From: Selaginella moellendorffii
Taxonomy: Eukaryota > Streptophyta > Lycopodiopsida > Selaginellales > Selaginellaceae
Reading direction: 5' to 3'
Length of the DNA stretch: 64,000 nucleotides
NCBI RefSeq assembly: GCF_000143415.4
Contig: NW_003314381.1
Span: forward strand, 124,001-188,000
Shown here piece after piece: positions 44,808 through 55,649 of the stretch. The position numbers were made by a program, and so were the translations under genes. A model generated the notes under the pieces. It was not told where the DNA came from and did no database searches. It worked only from the letters and a program-made list of their open reading frames with translations. Numbering within the stretch: position 1 is the first letter of the stretch; each line of letters starts with the position of its first letter.

Positions 44808-47800
44808 AAAATCACTTTTCTTCTTTGTCAAGCTCCCCTCACCACCTTTCATCAAAGCCACCACCAATTCCCGCAACTTCCGCGTCCCATGTCTCCTTTC
44901 TTTCACCGGACAATCAGGACTCAAGGCTCTGGCATTACTGGACTCGGGTGCAACTTCTTGCTTCATGGACACGGACTTTGCTGCCCGACATCACGTTCCT
45001 CTTTCTCCTACCATACGGGATTTGAGGGTTGAAGGCATCGGCGGGCATTTTGTGTCTCCATCTTCTGGACTTAGGGAAACGTTGCCCGTTCGAGTACACA
45101 TTGGGTCCACCGTCACCGATATCGCCTTCAACATCATCAACAGCAAGTCCTCCTCTGTGGTGCTCGGTCTTCCTTGGTTCCAACTACATCAGCCTCAGAT
45201 CTATTGGAAGGAATTACAGCTCATCTCTCCCACGGCTTCCCCTGCTGTTCATCGAGTCCGAATCAGGAAAAGTTCCCTAAACTCAAATTGGGGTTCTGTT
45301 CCTGACTCTATAAAGTTTTCACCCTCTTCTTTTTCCTCTCTTCCATCTTACACTGGACCGTATCCTCGTCTCATCATTCCATTTAGTCGTACGCCTCCTC
45401 CTATCTCCACAATCACTATGAAAGAACTCCTTCATGAAGAACCTCTTTTTCTTTTTGCTTTGCATGTTTCTCCTGTCAGTCTTCCTGAGAAGTATCATGA
45501 TTTTGGGGATGTGTTTAACAAGAAAAAAGCTAGTGTACTGCCTGTTCATCGGCCTTATGATTGTCCCATTGATTTACAGGAAGGAGCGTCACCTCCGTGG
45601 GGGCCTATCTATGGGTTATCCCCGTCCGAGCTTAAGGCCCTCAAAGAGTACGTGGATGAGAACCTTGCCTCGGGCTACATTCAGCATTCACAGTCCCCGG
45701 CTGGAGCGCCTGTCTTCTTTGTCAAGAAGAAGGATGGGAGCTTGCGGCTAGTCATCGACTACCGAGGTTTGAACAAGGTGACTGTTCGGAACCGTTATCC
45801 GCTGCCCTTGATCTCGGACCTGTTGGAACGCCTCGGCGGTGCCCGCTTCTTCACCAAGATCGACCTCCGTGGAGCATACAACCTGATCCAGATCCGGCCT
45901 GGTGATGAATGGAAGACTGCGTTCCGAACCCGCTATGGCCACTTTGAGTACACTGTCATGCCATTTGGCTTGACAAATGCTCCAACAGTTTTCCAACACA
46001 TGGCGAACGACGTCTTTCGGGAGTTTCTTGATCAGATGGTGATCGTCTATCTCGATGACATCCTCATCTACTCAAAAACTCAGGAGGAGCATGACGAACA
46101 TGTTCGCAAGGTGCTAGCGAAGCTGCGAGAACACGGCCTATACGCGAAGCTTGAGAAATGTTCCTTTGATCAGCAGTCTGTGGAGTTCCTTGGGTACATT
46201 GTCACTCCTGAGGGTATCACGATGGATCCTGCCAAAGTCAAGACTATTCTCGAATGGGAGCCTCCACAATCAATGTCGGACGTTCAGGTTTTCCTTGGCT
46301 TCGCCAACTTCTACCGCAAATTCATTGATCACTACTCTGACATTGTCCTTCCTCTCACACATCTCACTCGCAAGGATGTTCCCTTCTCTTGGTCTGCTGC
46401 TGCCCAGCAGGCCTTCGACACACTCAAGGCGGCCTTCAGTTCTGCTCCTGTCTTGATCCATGCTGATTCCTCACAAACTTTCTTCATCGAGGCTGACGCC
46501 TCTGACTTTGCCATTGGTGCTGTGCTGTCTCAACTCGGAGCGGATCACGAACTTCATCCGGTCGCTTTCCATTCTCGGAAATTCCAGCCTGCGGAGATCA
46601 ATTACGAAATCCACGACAAGGAGCTCCTTGCCATCGTGGATTCCTTTGGAGAGTGGCGCCGTTTCTTGGAGGGGGCGAGCCATCAAACAATAGTCTGGAC
46701 AGATCACAAAAATCTCGAGTACTTTGCCACTTCCCGAGTTTTAAGCCGTCGTCAAGCAAGGTGGGCACAATTCCTGAGTCGGTTTGACTTTGTTATCAAG
46801 TACAGACCTGGAAAGTTTCAAGGCCTTCCTGATGCTCTTTCAAGGCACTCCTATCTCAGTCTCATGCCTGGTAATCCTGCCTTCGATCAACAGGATCAAG
46901 TTATCCTCGGTCCTGATCGGCTTCAAGTTATGGCAATTTCCCTGGCCCCTCAGGACTCCTCCTTGATGGATGCAATCAGAAATGATCTTCAATCCGATGA
47001 TCTCGCTAGCGACATTTTCCCCCATCTTCAGGCTGGACACCCAGTGACTCCCGACTGCCGGCGATTTGACGAATTCGAGTTCTTAGATGGCTTATTGTAC
47101 CGTGGGGAGCAGCTTTACGTTCCTGAAGGTGATGCTCGAAGGTTGGTCCTGATGGCATGCCACGATAGCCCGACTACTAGTCACTTCGGCATTGCGAAAA
47201 CCTATGAGCTAGTTGCACGGGACTTTTGGTGGCCTCACATGGACGACTACATCAAAGCTTTTGTTACCTCCTGTGACACTTGTGCCCGGAATAAGGTACC
47301 TCGCCACCTTCCTTCAGGTTTGCTTCATTCCCTTCCGGTCCCTTCAGGTCCTTGGGAATCCATCTCCATGGATTTCTTGAGTGATCTTCCGAGTTCTGGA
47401 GGCTTCAACAGCATTTTAGTCGTGGTGGATCGCTTCACAAAGATGGCGCACTTCTTGCCATGTACCAAGGAGTTTTCAGGCGAGGACATGGCAAAACTGG
47501 TATTCAGGGAAATTTTCCGACTTCATGGGATTCCTACAGATGTGGTTTCGGATCGGGGGCCTCAGTTCATCTCTCATTTTTGGCAACAGTTTTTGCAGCT
47601 GCTTGGAGTGAAGGCCAACCTCTCTTCGGCATATCATCCTCAAACTGATGGGCAGTCCGAGTGAATGATTCAGACGTTTGAACAATTCTTGAGGTGCTTC
47701 ATCAACTATCATCAGGATAACTGGTTCGATATCCTTCCCCTTGCTGAGTTCTCCTATAACAACGCTGTTCACTCCTCTCTTCGAGTTTCCCCCTTCTTTG

Positions 47801-48513
47801 CGAACTCTGGCCGAAATCCCCGATTCAATCTCTCACTTCCTTCTCCATCTGAATCCTCTCGTTCAAATCCCCGCTCTGAGGCATTTATCTCCAACCTCCA
47901 GGAAACCCACAACTCCATCTCCTTCCACCTCCATCGTGCTCAGGAATCTCACAAAACATTTGCCAATGTCCATCGTCAGGATTGTCCCCCTTACAATATC
48001 GGGGATAACGTCTGGCTCCTCAAACGAAATATCTCCACCACCAGGCCCTGCCCAAAACTCAATTTTAAATGCCTTGGTCCTTTCCCTATCACTGCCATCA
48101 TTAATCCTGTCACTTATCGCCTTGCACTTCCCTCCTCATATCAAATTCACCCCGTTTTTCACTCCTCTCTCCTTGAGCCTTATATTCCCAGTCCTATTCC
48201 AAATCGGGTCATTCCTCCGCCTCCACCAGTGCAGCTCGAGGATGGGTCTGAGTACGAGGTTCAGGACATCCCTGATTCCAAGATTTCACGGTCTAAACTC
48301 TACTATCTGGTGGACTGGAAGGGTTACGAACCTGAGGAACGCACTTGGGAACCTGCAGACAACCTGCTTCATTCTCCTGACCTTGTTCAGGACTTCCACC
48401 ACCGCTATCCTTCTCGTCCCAGTCCTCATTCTTTTTCTCCATCTCCCATCCCTCGCCGCTCATCTCATCCTCCTCTTCGTTCTTGTTCACATCCTCGTTC
48501 CACTCGTTCTTGA
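44808..48513 (+). pseudogene. Chromovirus pol (protease, RT, RNase H, integrase, chromodomain), one internal stop
   Basis: The frame is different from gag. Protease active site DSGA lies at 44,941-44,952. The reverse transcriptase YLDD box lies at 46,048-46,059, with LVIDYRGLNKVT and MPFGLTNAPTVFQ before it. RNase H starts around FIEADASDFAIGAVLSQ (about 46,480). Integrase has an HHCC zinc-binding region (about 47,160-47,290) and catalytic Asp residues near 47,368 and 47,549; the catalytic Glu of GQSE is followed at once by TGA at 47,662-47,664. The same frame continues to 48,513 and ends with a chromodomain (YLVDWKGYEPEERTWEP, about 48,300-48,351). The TGA probably arose from an Arg codon by a C-to-T change, since related integrases have Arg there. 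Confidence 0.88.
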
Positions 48514-48525
48514 GGAGGGGGTGCT

Positions 48526-48911
48526 GTCAGGAATCCCCCAATTCTTGCCACATTCCTGACTCTCGCTAGATTCCTGACCTGCAAACCACATTCCTGACTC
48601 TCGAGACACTTCCCTATTCCTGACTCTCGAGACACTTTCCTATTCCTGACTCTCGAGACACTTCCCGATTCCTGAGTCTCAAGCCACATTCCTGATGATG
48701 ATGTGGCGCCTCCTCGACCTCAGCTGTATTTAGGCCGTCCTCGATCCAAGAGTGGTGGAGCTTCATCAACCTATAATATATATAGGTTAGCCTTGTTCCA
48801 TTTCTCCACAATCTGAATCAACGCCAGTCTAAGGCCTTTTCTTTGTTTCCACTAGCTTTTCTCTTTGTCTTTTTGCATTTTCCAATCTTGATCTTGTCAG
48901 GGGTCTTGACA
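48526..48911 (+). repeat. 3' LTR of the chromovirus
   Basis: 386 bp, nearly identical to 43,323-43,709, followed by the ggaac duplication. Confidence 0.9.
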
Positions 48912-49309
48912 GGAACACCGCGGCCTTACGCGAGCCTTGTGGGTACTCTCCCCGCCTTCTGCCTTTAGGTGCTCTAGCCATGGGCTTAGAGCAAGGTTCC
49001 ATTGAGCCACGCCAGGTATCCAAGTAGGTAGTGCCAACCACACTTGGACTGGGAGCATCAGCCAGTCGATCTCCCAGGGGAACTAGAGCTGGCTCTTGAA
49101 CACTTCACCAAGCTACCCCGCTTGTCGATCCATATTCACTTTAGTCTTGGACTTCCTAGTGGGCAGCTCATCACCCAACACTAGGTACAGCCTTCCTGGG
49201 CCAAACTAGCCTTTCCTGGCCAAACTGGCTCCATTGCAGTCCTCCCCATTACTATACTTTTGGAGTTCACCAAACCCCCCAGGGTCTGGGAGACGAACGC
49301 TTTGGGCTT

Positions 49310-49810
49310 TCACCCTCTTAGACTCGAACTCGGACTTGGACTCGGACTCAGACTTGGGCTCGGGCTCGGTCTCGGCCTCAGCCTTGGTCTCGGTCTCGGT
49401 CCTGATCTCAGTCTCGGTCCCGGTCTCAGTCTCGGTCTCAACCTCAGACTCCATCTCGGGTCCTTCTCGGACTCCATTTCGGATTCCATCTCGGGTCCAT
49501 CTCGGACTCCATCTCGGACTTCGTCTCGGTCCATCTCGGACTCCATCTCAGACTCCATCTTGGGTCCATCTCGGACTCCATCTCGGGTCCATCTCGGATC
49601 CCTCTTGAACTCCATCTCGGACTCCGTCTCGGTCCATCTCGGACTCCATCTCGAACTTCGTCTCGGTCCATCTCGGACTTTGTCTCGGACTCCATCTCGG
49701 ACTCCAACTCTGGTCCATCTCGGACTCCATCTCGGACTCCACCTCAGACTCCAACTTGGGTTCATCTCGGACTCCATCTTGGACTCCATCTCGGACTCCA
49801 ACTCGGGTCC
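49310..49810. repeat. Minisatellite in the solo LTR
   Basis: Repeats on ctcggactc / catctcggactcc, partly with ggtctcggtctc units. It gives multiple overlapping open frames and is not a gene. Same position in the LTR as 30,195-30,655 but with a different unit mixture. Confidence 0.85.
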
Positions 49811-50006
49811 TTTTTTGGAGCCTCGCTTATTGCTCACTTCGTGCTTGTTCCTCGAGCCCATTTTTGGGAGTTCCACTCCCGCTCTCAACCTTTCAAGTCG
49901 GAGCTTTTAGTCCAAACGTGTTACATTCATTTAGCTTTCGCTTCAGCCACTACCACGTAGCACCCTTTCGGCTCCACTTTGGGGCCTAAGGATTTTGTGT
50001 CTCACA

Positions 50007-50885
50007 CTTTGTACATCTAGTTCTTGATGTCCTGAGAATGCTCTACTACTATGTTCTCATAAGTTGAGATGGGGTAGTACATGCCCACACTGGGAACAGC
50101 TAAGAGAGAAGGTTTTTCAGCTAGCATGCACACTTTTAATGCCTAATTGATGCACAAAAGCCACAAAATGACTCCTGATGACCACAAAAAAAGGTGGAGG
50201 CATAGCACTGTAAGGCCTTCTCAACATTTGCCTCACGACCTCCCTATTGGGCAAATGTGGTGAAAGTGGCTGGCTCTAGAGGAATTGTGCATGTCTTCAA
50301 CTATGCATTGCCAACACCCCATGATCTAAGACATTGGCTGCAGCCATGCATCACAGTAAGTAGAGGAGAGACATTGCCAGATTGCCTCTCCTAGATTGCC
50401 CGGTGCGCACCTCCCCATCCCCCTAATCCCGAAGGGAATAGCTCCTCTAACCTAATTGTGCTTCAGTTGGAAAGTCAAGTAGCAAAAACGAGCCAGATGT
50501 TCACTCCCAAATGACAAGAGTGAGAGACATAATAGAGACGATAAGAGACAATGTACTGTAACCAAGTGGAACTGGAGCAACAACTTCAAGGACACAGGTG
50601 CAATGCACTCATAATTTGTTGGTACTGCTTTCTTGGCTGGATCTCTACAGGCTGCTGCTGCTCTGTTTACCAAGCTTACAGATCATAGCCCGGTCAATTA
50701 CTTGTCCGGCTTGGGCCTGCTTTGCTCGCTGAAAAGGACATCTTTGACGAGGTGTTTGAACTGGCCAAAGAGTACTTTAATTAGGGAGACCCAACATCAC
50801 ATACACTTGAGATTCTAAACCTAAGAGTTTATTTTGTCTACAACCAAGTGACCAAAGAGTTTTGTCTGAAATTCTTCCTCTGAAA
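50007..50885. other. Unit 3 spacer resumed after the LTR insertion
   Basis: Continues array homology from the ctttg duplication (matches 9685-10,865). It contains a stretch with the reading AEKDIFDEVFELAKEYF at about 50,728-50,780, as in the other units. I see no full gene. Confidence 0.5.
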
Positions 50886-50889
50886 TATA

Positions 50890-51143
50890 TTTTTTGCAGC
50901 AGCGCCTACACCAAGCAAGAGCTCCTCGCGCATCACATGGGCAACGTGGGAGTAAACATGGAAGTTCTCATGGATTGCCGCAACACCCTCTTTGCGAAAG
51001 GCCTTACATCACTGGGCACAGCCTTGGAGGAGCTCTGGCGGTGGTGTTTTGGACGCCATGAGGTGGACGAAATTTTGGTTCTTAACTCAATGTACTCTGA
51101 AACGGAGATTGATATCGTCAAAGGGAACCTGCAGACAATGTAA
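50890..51143 (+). pseudogene. Unidentified conserved gene fragment upstream of MTPSL-3 (most complete copy)
   Basis: From a splice-acceptor-like ttttttgcag a single frame runs to a stop at 51,141-51,143. It reads SAYTKQELLAHHMGNVG, then VNMEVLMDCRNTLFAKGL, EELWRWCFGRHEVDEIL and MYSETEIDIVKGNLQTM. The other three units break this frame by indels or inversion, so this is the best template for identifying the family. I do not recognise it. The last part overlaps block P. Confidence 0.45.
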
Positions 51144-51148
51144 ACTCC
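51083..51148 (+). other. Block P, forward orientation (unit 3)
   Basis: aactcaatgtactctg... to gtaaactcc. Same orientation as units 1 and 4, opposite to unit 2. Confidence 0.7.
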
Positions 51149-51318
51149 GCATAGGGTTCAAAGCTTTGTTTTTCTGCGAGTGCTGTCGCTGTTGCTCGCG
51201 AGCCCTAGAATTTATCAAACTGTCAAAATTTGCTGCAGTGGGTATTTTCGTTGAGACATGGCTTTGGTGTTTTGTTCCTTGCAGATCATAGCCCTGAATG
51301 CCGTCCGGCTTGGGCTCG
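51149..51318 (+). other. Block F, 170 bp, reference orientation (unit 3)
   Basis: gcatagggttcaaagc... to ggcttgggctcg, bounded by actcc and gcatctttga. The reverse complement of this block, same length, lies at 11,090-11,259. Confidence 0.8.
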
Positions 51319-51573
51319 GCATCTTTGACGATGGCCAAAGAGTTCTTTAATTATGAAGACCCAACACACTTTTCTTGGTTCTGTTATCATAAAAATTAAG
51401 ACTTTGCTTTTCAAAAGTAAAGAGTTTTGCCTGAAATTCTTCCTTTGAAATATTTCTAACTTTTTAATGAGTTAATAATAATTTTATTCAGTGAATATTA
51501 CCAATAGATCCTTCTCCTTGTATATTTCTTGGCGGGTGCAGAAAGACTTGAATAGTCAGTCATACCCGGGCAT

Positions 51574-51580
51574 TATATAG
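51574..51580 (+). promoter_or_regulatory. Probable TATA box of MTPSL-3
   Basis: TATATAG 45 bp before the ATG at 51,619, as in units 1 and 4. Confidence 0.5.
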
Positions 51581-51618
51581 CTTACACAGCCCTGGAAAAA
51601 CATAGAAGAAGATCCATC

Positions 51619-52665
51619 ATGGGACCCTCCTCTATCCTTAGCATTTTTGAGGGCGCCAAAAGCTTTTACATACCACCGCACAGCTCTTATCATGTTGATT
51701 TGAATCCTGCAAAATTGGATGCTGAAATTGACAAATGGTGTATGGATTTTTTGAACCTGCACGATCTCACTGATCACAAGACTCAGTTTGCCATTCAGAG
51801 CAAGCTGGGAAAACTTGCAGGCTTGGCATACCAGGCCATTTCTTCAGAGAGACTGCGTCCCATGGCAAAATTCTTGTGCTGGTTGTTTCTTGCAGATGAT
51901 TTTATGGACAATCCCTCTGTCCCTGTCTCTGACCTGAAGAATGCCACACTTGCATACAAGCTCATCTTCAAAAACGACTATGATCAAGCCATAACGCTGG
52001 TGGAAAGTAAAGACCTTCTGCGGCAAATGGGGATGCTTAACGATGTCTACACTGATCTAAAGGGTTTCATGAATCCTGGACATAGGACCCGGTTTTCGAA
52101 ATCCATGATTGATGTGCTCGACATGTTTGAGGTGGAATCAAGTTGGCTTCACAAGAAACTGGTTCCCAACTTTGAGATTTATAACGTAACGGCTGGGGTT
52201 ATCCCTTGCATGGTGGCAATAGACTTCCTTAATAATTTTGGGCTGGAAGATGATGTGCTAGACCATCCCAACATTCAAAGGCTGGAAGTGATTGCAAATC
52301 GCCACACGTACCTAGCCAATGACATGGTCTCCTTCAAAAAGGAATGGGCTTGCGACATGTACCTCAATTCTGTGGCACTGGTTGGTTACAGTAGCAACTG
52401 TGGCTTACACGAGGCAATGGAGAAAGTTGCACAAATGGTTCAGGATTTGGAGAAAGAGTTTGCTGACATCAAACAAAAGGTTCTGTCAAACAAGGACTTG
52501 AACAAGGGAAATGTCATGGGGTATGTGCAAGGCTTGGAGTATTTTATGGCTGGAAATATAGGCTCTCTGCGAGATATCATGGGGTGGGATGGGTTTCACC
52601 AGCTGAGAAATATGGTACCTTGGAGTTCTAGTTTGCTTCTACTTGCATTAGAAGCTGGTGCTTAA
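51619..52665 (+). pseudogene. MTPSL: Microbial terpene synthase-like copy 3, C-terminus frameshifted
   Basis: Clearly MTPSL, with DDFMDN and NDMVSFKKE intact, but three deletions mark it relative to copy 4. One is 9 bp (loss of YDA near residue 32). One is 12 bp (YMWMRDVTAG reduced to YNVTAG near residue 191). One is 10 bp near 52,560 (aatatagagtttagctggctc to aatataggctc). The last shifts the frame, replaces the final 30 or so residues and removes the Arg-Tyr pair; the new frame stops at 52,663-52,665 in what is 3' UTR in the other copies. A poly(A) signal aataaa lies at 52,666-52,671. It is probably inactive, though transcripts are possible. Confidence 0.8.
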
Positions 52666-52849
52666 AATAAAACTGATACTCATACAATTGGTGAGTATGA
52701 ACAATAATATTTTGAATTTCTCATACAACTGTTGAGTAATATATTTTCATTTCTTTCTCTACTTTTTTCTTTCCGTACTAGACATTTACTTTTTGATACA
52801 ACAAAAGCTTAGCACCACAAGTCTAGGAAAAAAAATAGAGAGAACTGCG

Positions 52850-53575
52850 TTAGATATTTCCAGAGCTTACTTGGAGACTGGCAAGCATCTTCAGTGCCGC
52901 GTCTATCTTTGCAGACTTCCTCGGCTTCTCCTGCGAAGTTTCCACAAGTGATTCTTCTCCAAAAGTCACCCTTACTTCAGTCGTGGTCGCCTCTGTCCGG
53001 AAGAAACTGACTTTCATGCCTTTTCTCGCGCAAAGCTCCATAAGAATGCGCACAGGATGGAAACGCAGCGTCGCTGGAGTGACCAAAGGCGATAACAAAG
53101 GCAGCACCACTCTCCACAACTTCTCCAAATCGAAGTTAGTGTCTACAAAGATGGCACCCTTTCAAGTAAGTCTCCAAGCACCTGAGAAAAGAGAGAGAAG
53201 ACCACCGGAAGATGTCTACGTACCTTTGGGGCCGACAAGTCTTCGAAGCATGAAGCGTCTGGTTTTTCCTTCACGTTTTACACGAACTTTCGGATCTCGC
53301 AGTCAAGTTCCACCGGGCCATGCTGAAGATGCTGATGTAAGCCGTGCCTCACAACCAGCCGAGCAAACCATTTGTTGTTCACGGCTGCAGACCGCAAGTC
53401 AGTGAGTGTTCCTGGAGGTAATCCTGGATGAGTCTCGAAGAGGTGGCGGGATACAAGGAAGTCCAGGACGCCATCGCCAAGGAACTCTAGCCTCTGTATT
53501 TGTTTTCGATTAGAAAAAAAGCCAAGCTGATAAACCAAGGAACTTACCTGATAGCAGAGCAAGCAGTTCGGTTGA
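52850..53575 (-). pseudogene. Dicer-like copy 3, only RNase IIIb and dsRBD remain
   Basis: Retains the RNase IIIb LEFLGDGVLDF block and the C-terminal tail. A 7-bp deletion near 53,158 (caccctttc against caccggttatgctttc) shifts the frame just at the second RNase IIIb motif and destroys its LGDLLESITGA block. DCL homology ends at 53,575, where the sequence passes into the ankyrin-gene intron with 2 bp (ga) shared between the partners. RNase IIIa, PAZ and everything upstream are missing. Confidence 0.85.
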
Positions 53576-54398
53576 AAGAGAACCAACCATACGAGTGACA
53601 ATGTAAAGGTTGTGACAAGAAAGAAATGTTACGTGACCAGTGAAAAATCTCATCCGGCGATGGAAAGTCTGGGTCTGCCCCGTTTTCCAAAAGATACTGG
53701 ACAAATCCATCACCAGCAGCAGAAGCACCCAGTCGATGGTGCCGCTTCACTGCTGCAAGCAGCGGGGCCTCTCTGTTCTCACCTGGGACCAGCATGTTCA
53801 AGCTGTCTACAAGATCTATGGCTGCGTACGCAGTTTCCAAGTCCGACTCCGTAATGGCTTGCACGAGTCGCGCCATTCTCTTGCCGAGGGTCAGAGCCCC
53901 GATCTCCCATCTTCGACCGCACAGCTGCGACAAGATGAGCCTGAAACCCGGTAGGCGAGGAACGAACGCTCCCACGTCGATCGATATTGGTGACTCGAGC
54001 GCAAGTAGCTCCTCGCCTTGGTGGTCGTAGACAAGAGCGCAAGGACTTGGAAAAACCAGAGCAATGGTCACCGCTCCGGTAGACTTTGCGTGAAGCTGCA
54101 CTAGCTCTTTGCCGCCGCTGCCCTCTCCTGGGGCAAACACGACAACGAAGCTCATGAGGTTGGCTTGTGGTTGCTCCTCTTCATCTGCGCTAGAATGGTG
54201 AGCGTCGTCTACAATAGTGAACACGGGAGCCAGCACACTATCTCCTCTACGAATGGGCTCATCATCGTGTGAGCACTTATGTGACCACGGAAGATCATTC
54301 ATCGCTTTCCGCCTCTTACGATAGTTGTCCGTGGAAACCCAAAACTGACTGTCTGCCATGCCTCTCATTAGCACGATTGGATCACGGAGTGATTGCAT
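53576..54398 (-). pseudogene. Ankyrin-repeat gene of unit 4, 3' end replaced by DCL
   Basis: The best-preserved N-terminal part of this family in the window. The first in-frame ATG is at 54,398 (MQSLRDPIVLMRGMADS...), with MADSQFWVSTDNYRKRRKAM as the alternative start at 54,359. The frame runs through RLVQAITESDLETAYAAI and an ankyrin-like end (APLLAAVKRHH, YLLENGADPDFPSPDEIFHW) to a splice donor-like site near 53,640. The next exon with the further repeats present in unit 1 is absent; the intron is fused to DCL. It has neither of the 2-bp lesions of the unit 1 copy. The protein would be truncated. Confidence 0.7.
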
Positions 54399-55143
54399 CC
54401 TGTCATCCTCGACGTGCACACAAGTTCATGAGAGATTCGCTAACATATACAAACATCACCTCAGAGTTGCTCCCCGGCTTTCCCCTCGGCCGCTGTCGCT
54501 TCATCGTAATCCCAAACCTAAAATGAAGGATAGCTTTTGTAGAGCTAAAAGGCCAAGCATAGTTTTTCTAGGTTTATAGGTCCTTGAACAGAATTTACTT
54601 GCTTGTTCTTGAGATGTTTCAGCGTGCCATGAATCTTATAAACTTCAAAGGTGGCATTGCGCTTGTTTATGATGGAGCGTGCGTATTGGCAACAAAACTC
54701 TCCTGGAAGGTATAGGTGATGTCGAGGGGTGGCAAAATGCGCTATTGTTTTTGCTTGCCAAAGAACACTTCCATGCGGCTCTTTGGCAAGGCTGTCAAAG
54801 GTTTTCTCAATTTAATGGAGGATTTATTGGAATTGTCTCCATGTTCCTCACCTGCAATTTCAGAAGTTTGCCAATTTCCATTGTTTTCATATCTTGGATC
54901 ATATGGAAGAGATAAACATTAAGTGTACAATTTAAGGGTTTATTTATCCAGTTTTACAACTATCTGTCTGTGTATTCTCTTGATTCACTTGAAACAAATG
55001 TCCTTCTTAGATGATACATGACTACCTGTAGCCCAAAAATTCTCCACCAGGCCCTTTGTCAATTGCGGTACTCAATCACTCCTTTGCTTATGACCATCTA
55101 GTGCCTATCTACAAGTTATGATCCTTATCATCTTCCTCCTTGC
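54399..55143. other. Unit 4 spacer upstream of the ankyrin gene
   Basis: Matches 7098-7880. An open frame at 54,679-54,915 (+) parallels one at 7387-7731 but has no recognisable feature. Confidence 0.4.
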
Positions 55144-55593
55144 TCATGCAGCTGGTAGGTTTCTTCTATAAATCCCAAGAACATTTGCAAGAGTAGTGTT
55201 TGGAATGTTGTCACCACCAATGATCATGGAAAGAATTGCTCTCTTTGCAACTAGATGATCACATGAACGTGCTTTCTTCATTAGTTGAGGTGATTGATGA
55301 ATGTTGACGCACATTTTCTTCTTAGAGTTGCTTGTCAAAAAATTTTCTAGTAGACTAATTATTGGGCAAATCACTTTGTTGTGGCACACTAGAAAGCTAT
55401 TAATGATCAATGCTTTTGTATATGAATCATCCTTGCAAGTGATGTCAAACAAGTCCCCTATAGCTTTGGCCTTTCTTCTTACTTTTATCATACTCATATA
55501 CTCATGATGAAGTATTCCTGGCTTGATATAGGTGATCTTTGGTTTTATCATGATCACTTGAAGTAGTGGCCATCCTGAAGACAAATTAAGCAC
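55144..55593 (-). CDS. Uncharacterised conserved ORF (149 aa), unit 4
   Basis: Intact counterpart of 40,392-40,832, with few amino-acid differences. It is basic, with no recognised domain. Conservation of the open frame between two units may reflect recent duplication rather than selection. Confidence 0.3.
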   Translation of the reverse strand: MLNLSSGWPLLQVIMIKPKITYIKPGILHHEYMSMIKVRRKAKAIGDLFDITCKDDSYTKALIINSFLVCHNKVICPIISLLENFLTSNSKKKMCVNIHQSPQLMKKARSCDHLVAKRAILSMIIGGDNIPNTTLANVLGIYRRNLPAA

Positions 55594-55649
55594 TTTGGTT
55601 AGATATGAAAGTAATTAGAAAAAAATACTATAAATATCTTACTAGATAT

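Larger units (their letters stand above)
43323..48911 (+). mobile_element. Chromovirus (Ty3/gypsy LTR retrotransposon), near-complete, 5.6 kb
   Basis: LTRs at 43,323-43,709 and 48,526-48,911 begin TGTCAGGAAT and end TCTTGACA; I count about five substitutions and one 1-bp indel between them. A perfect target duplication ggaac flanks it (43,318-43,322 and 48,912-48,916). A polypurine tract (gaggagggggtgc) precedes the right LTR. I could not identify the primer site after the left LTR. Gag with a zinc knuckle, protease, reverse transcriptase, RNase H, integrase and a C-terminal chromodomain follow in order. Two in-frame stop codons and a gag/pol frame change are present. Confidence 0.93.
42728..50006 (-). 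mobile_element. Solo LTR (about 1.7 kb) split by a chromovirus
   Basis: On the plus strand it begins TGTAAGCGACTAATTTTTCC and ends TGTGTCTCACA, like 29,180-30,881, and is flanked by ctttg on both sides (42,723-42,727 and 50,007-50,011). The uninterrupted target is visible at 9670-9690 (acttcatctttgtacatct). After removing the nested 5.6-kb element about 1.69 kb remain, the length of one LTR. There is no internal region or second LTR, so this is a solo LTR left by recombination. Confidence 0.85.

Noticed and set aside
49260-49910. 216-codon frame and antisense frames in the solo LTR
   Set aside because: Minisatellite artefact, as above.
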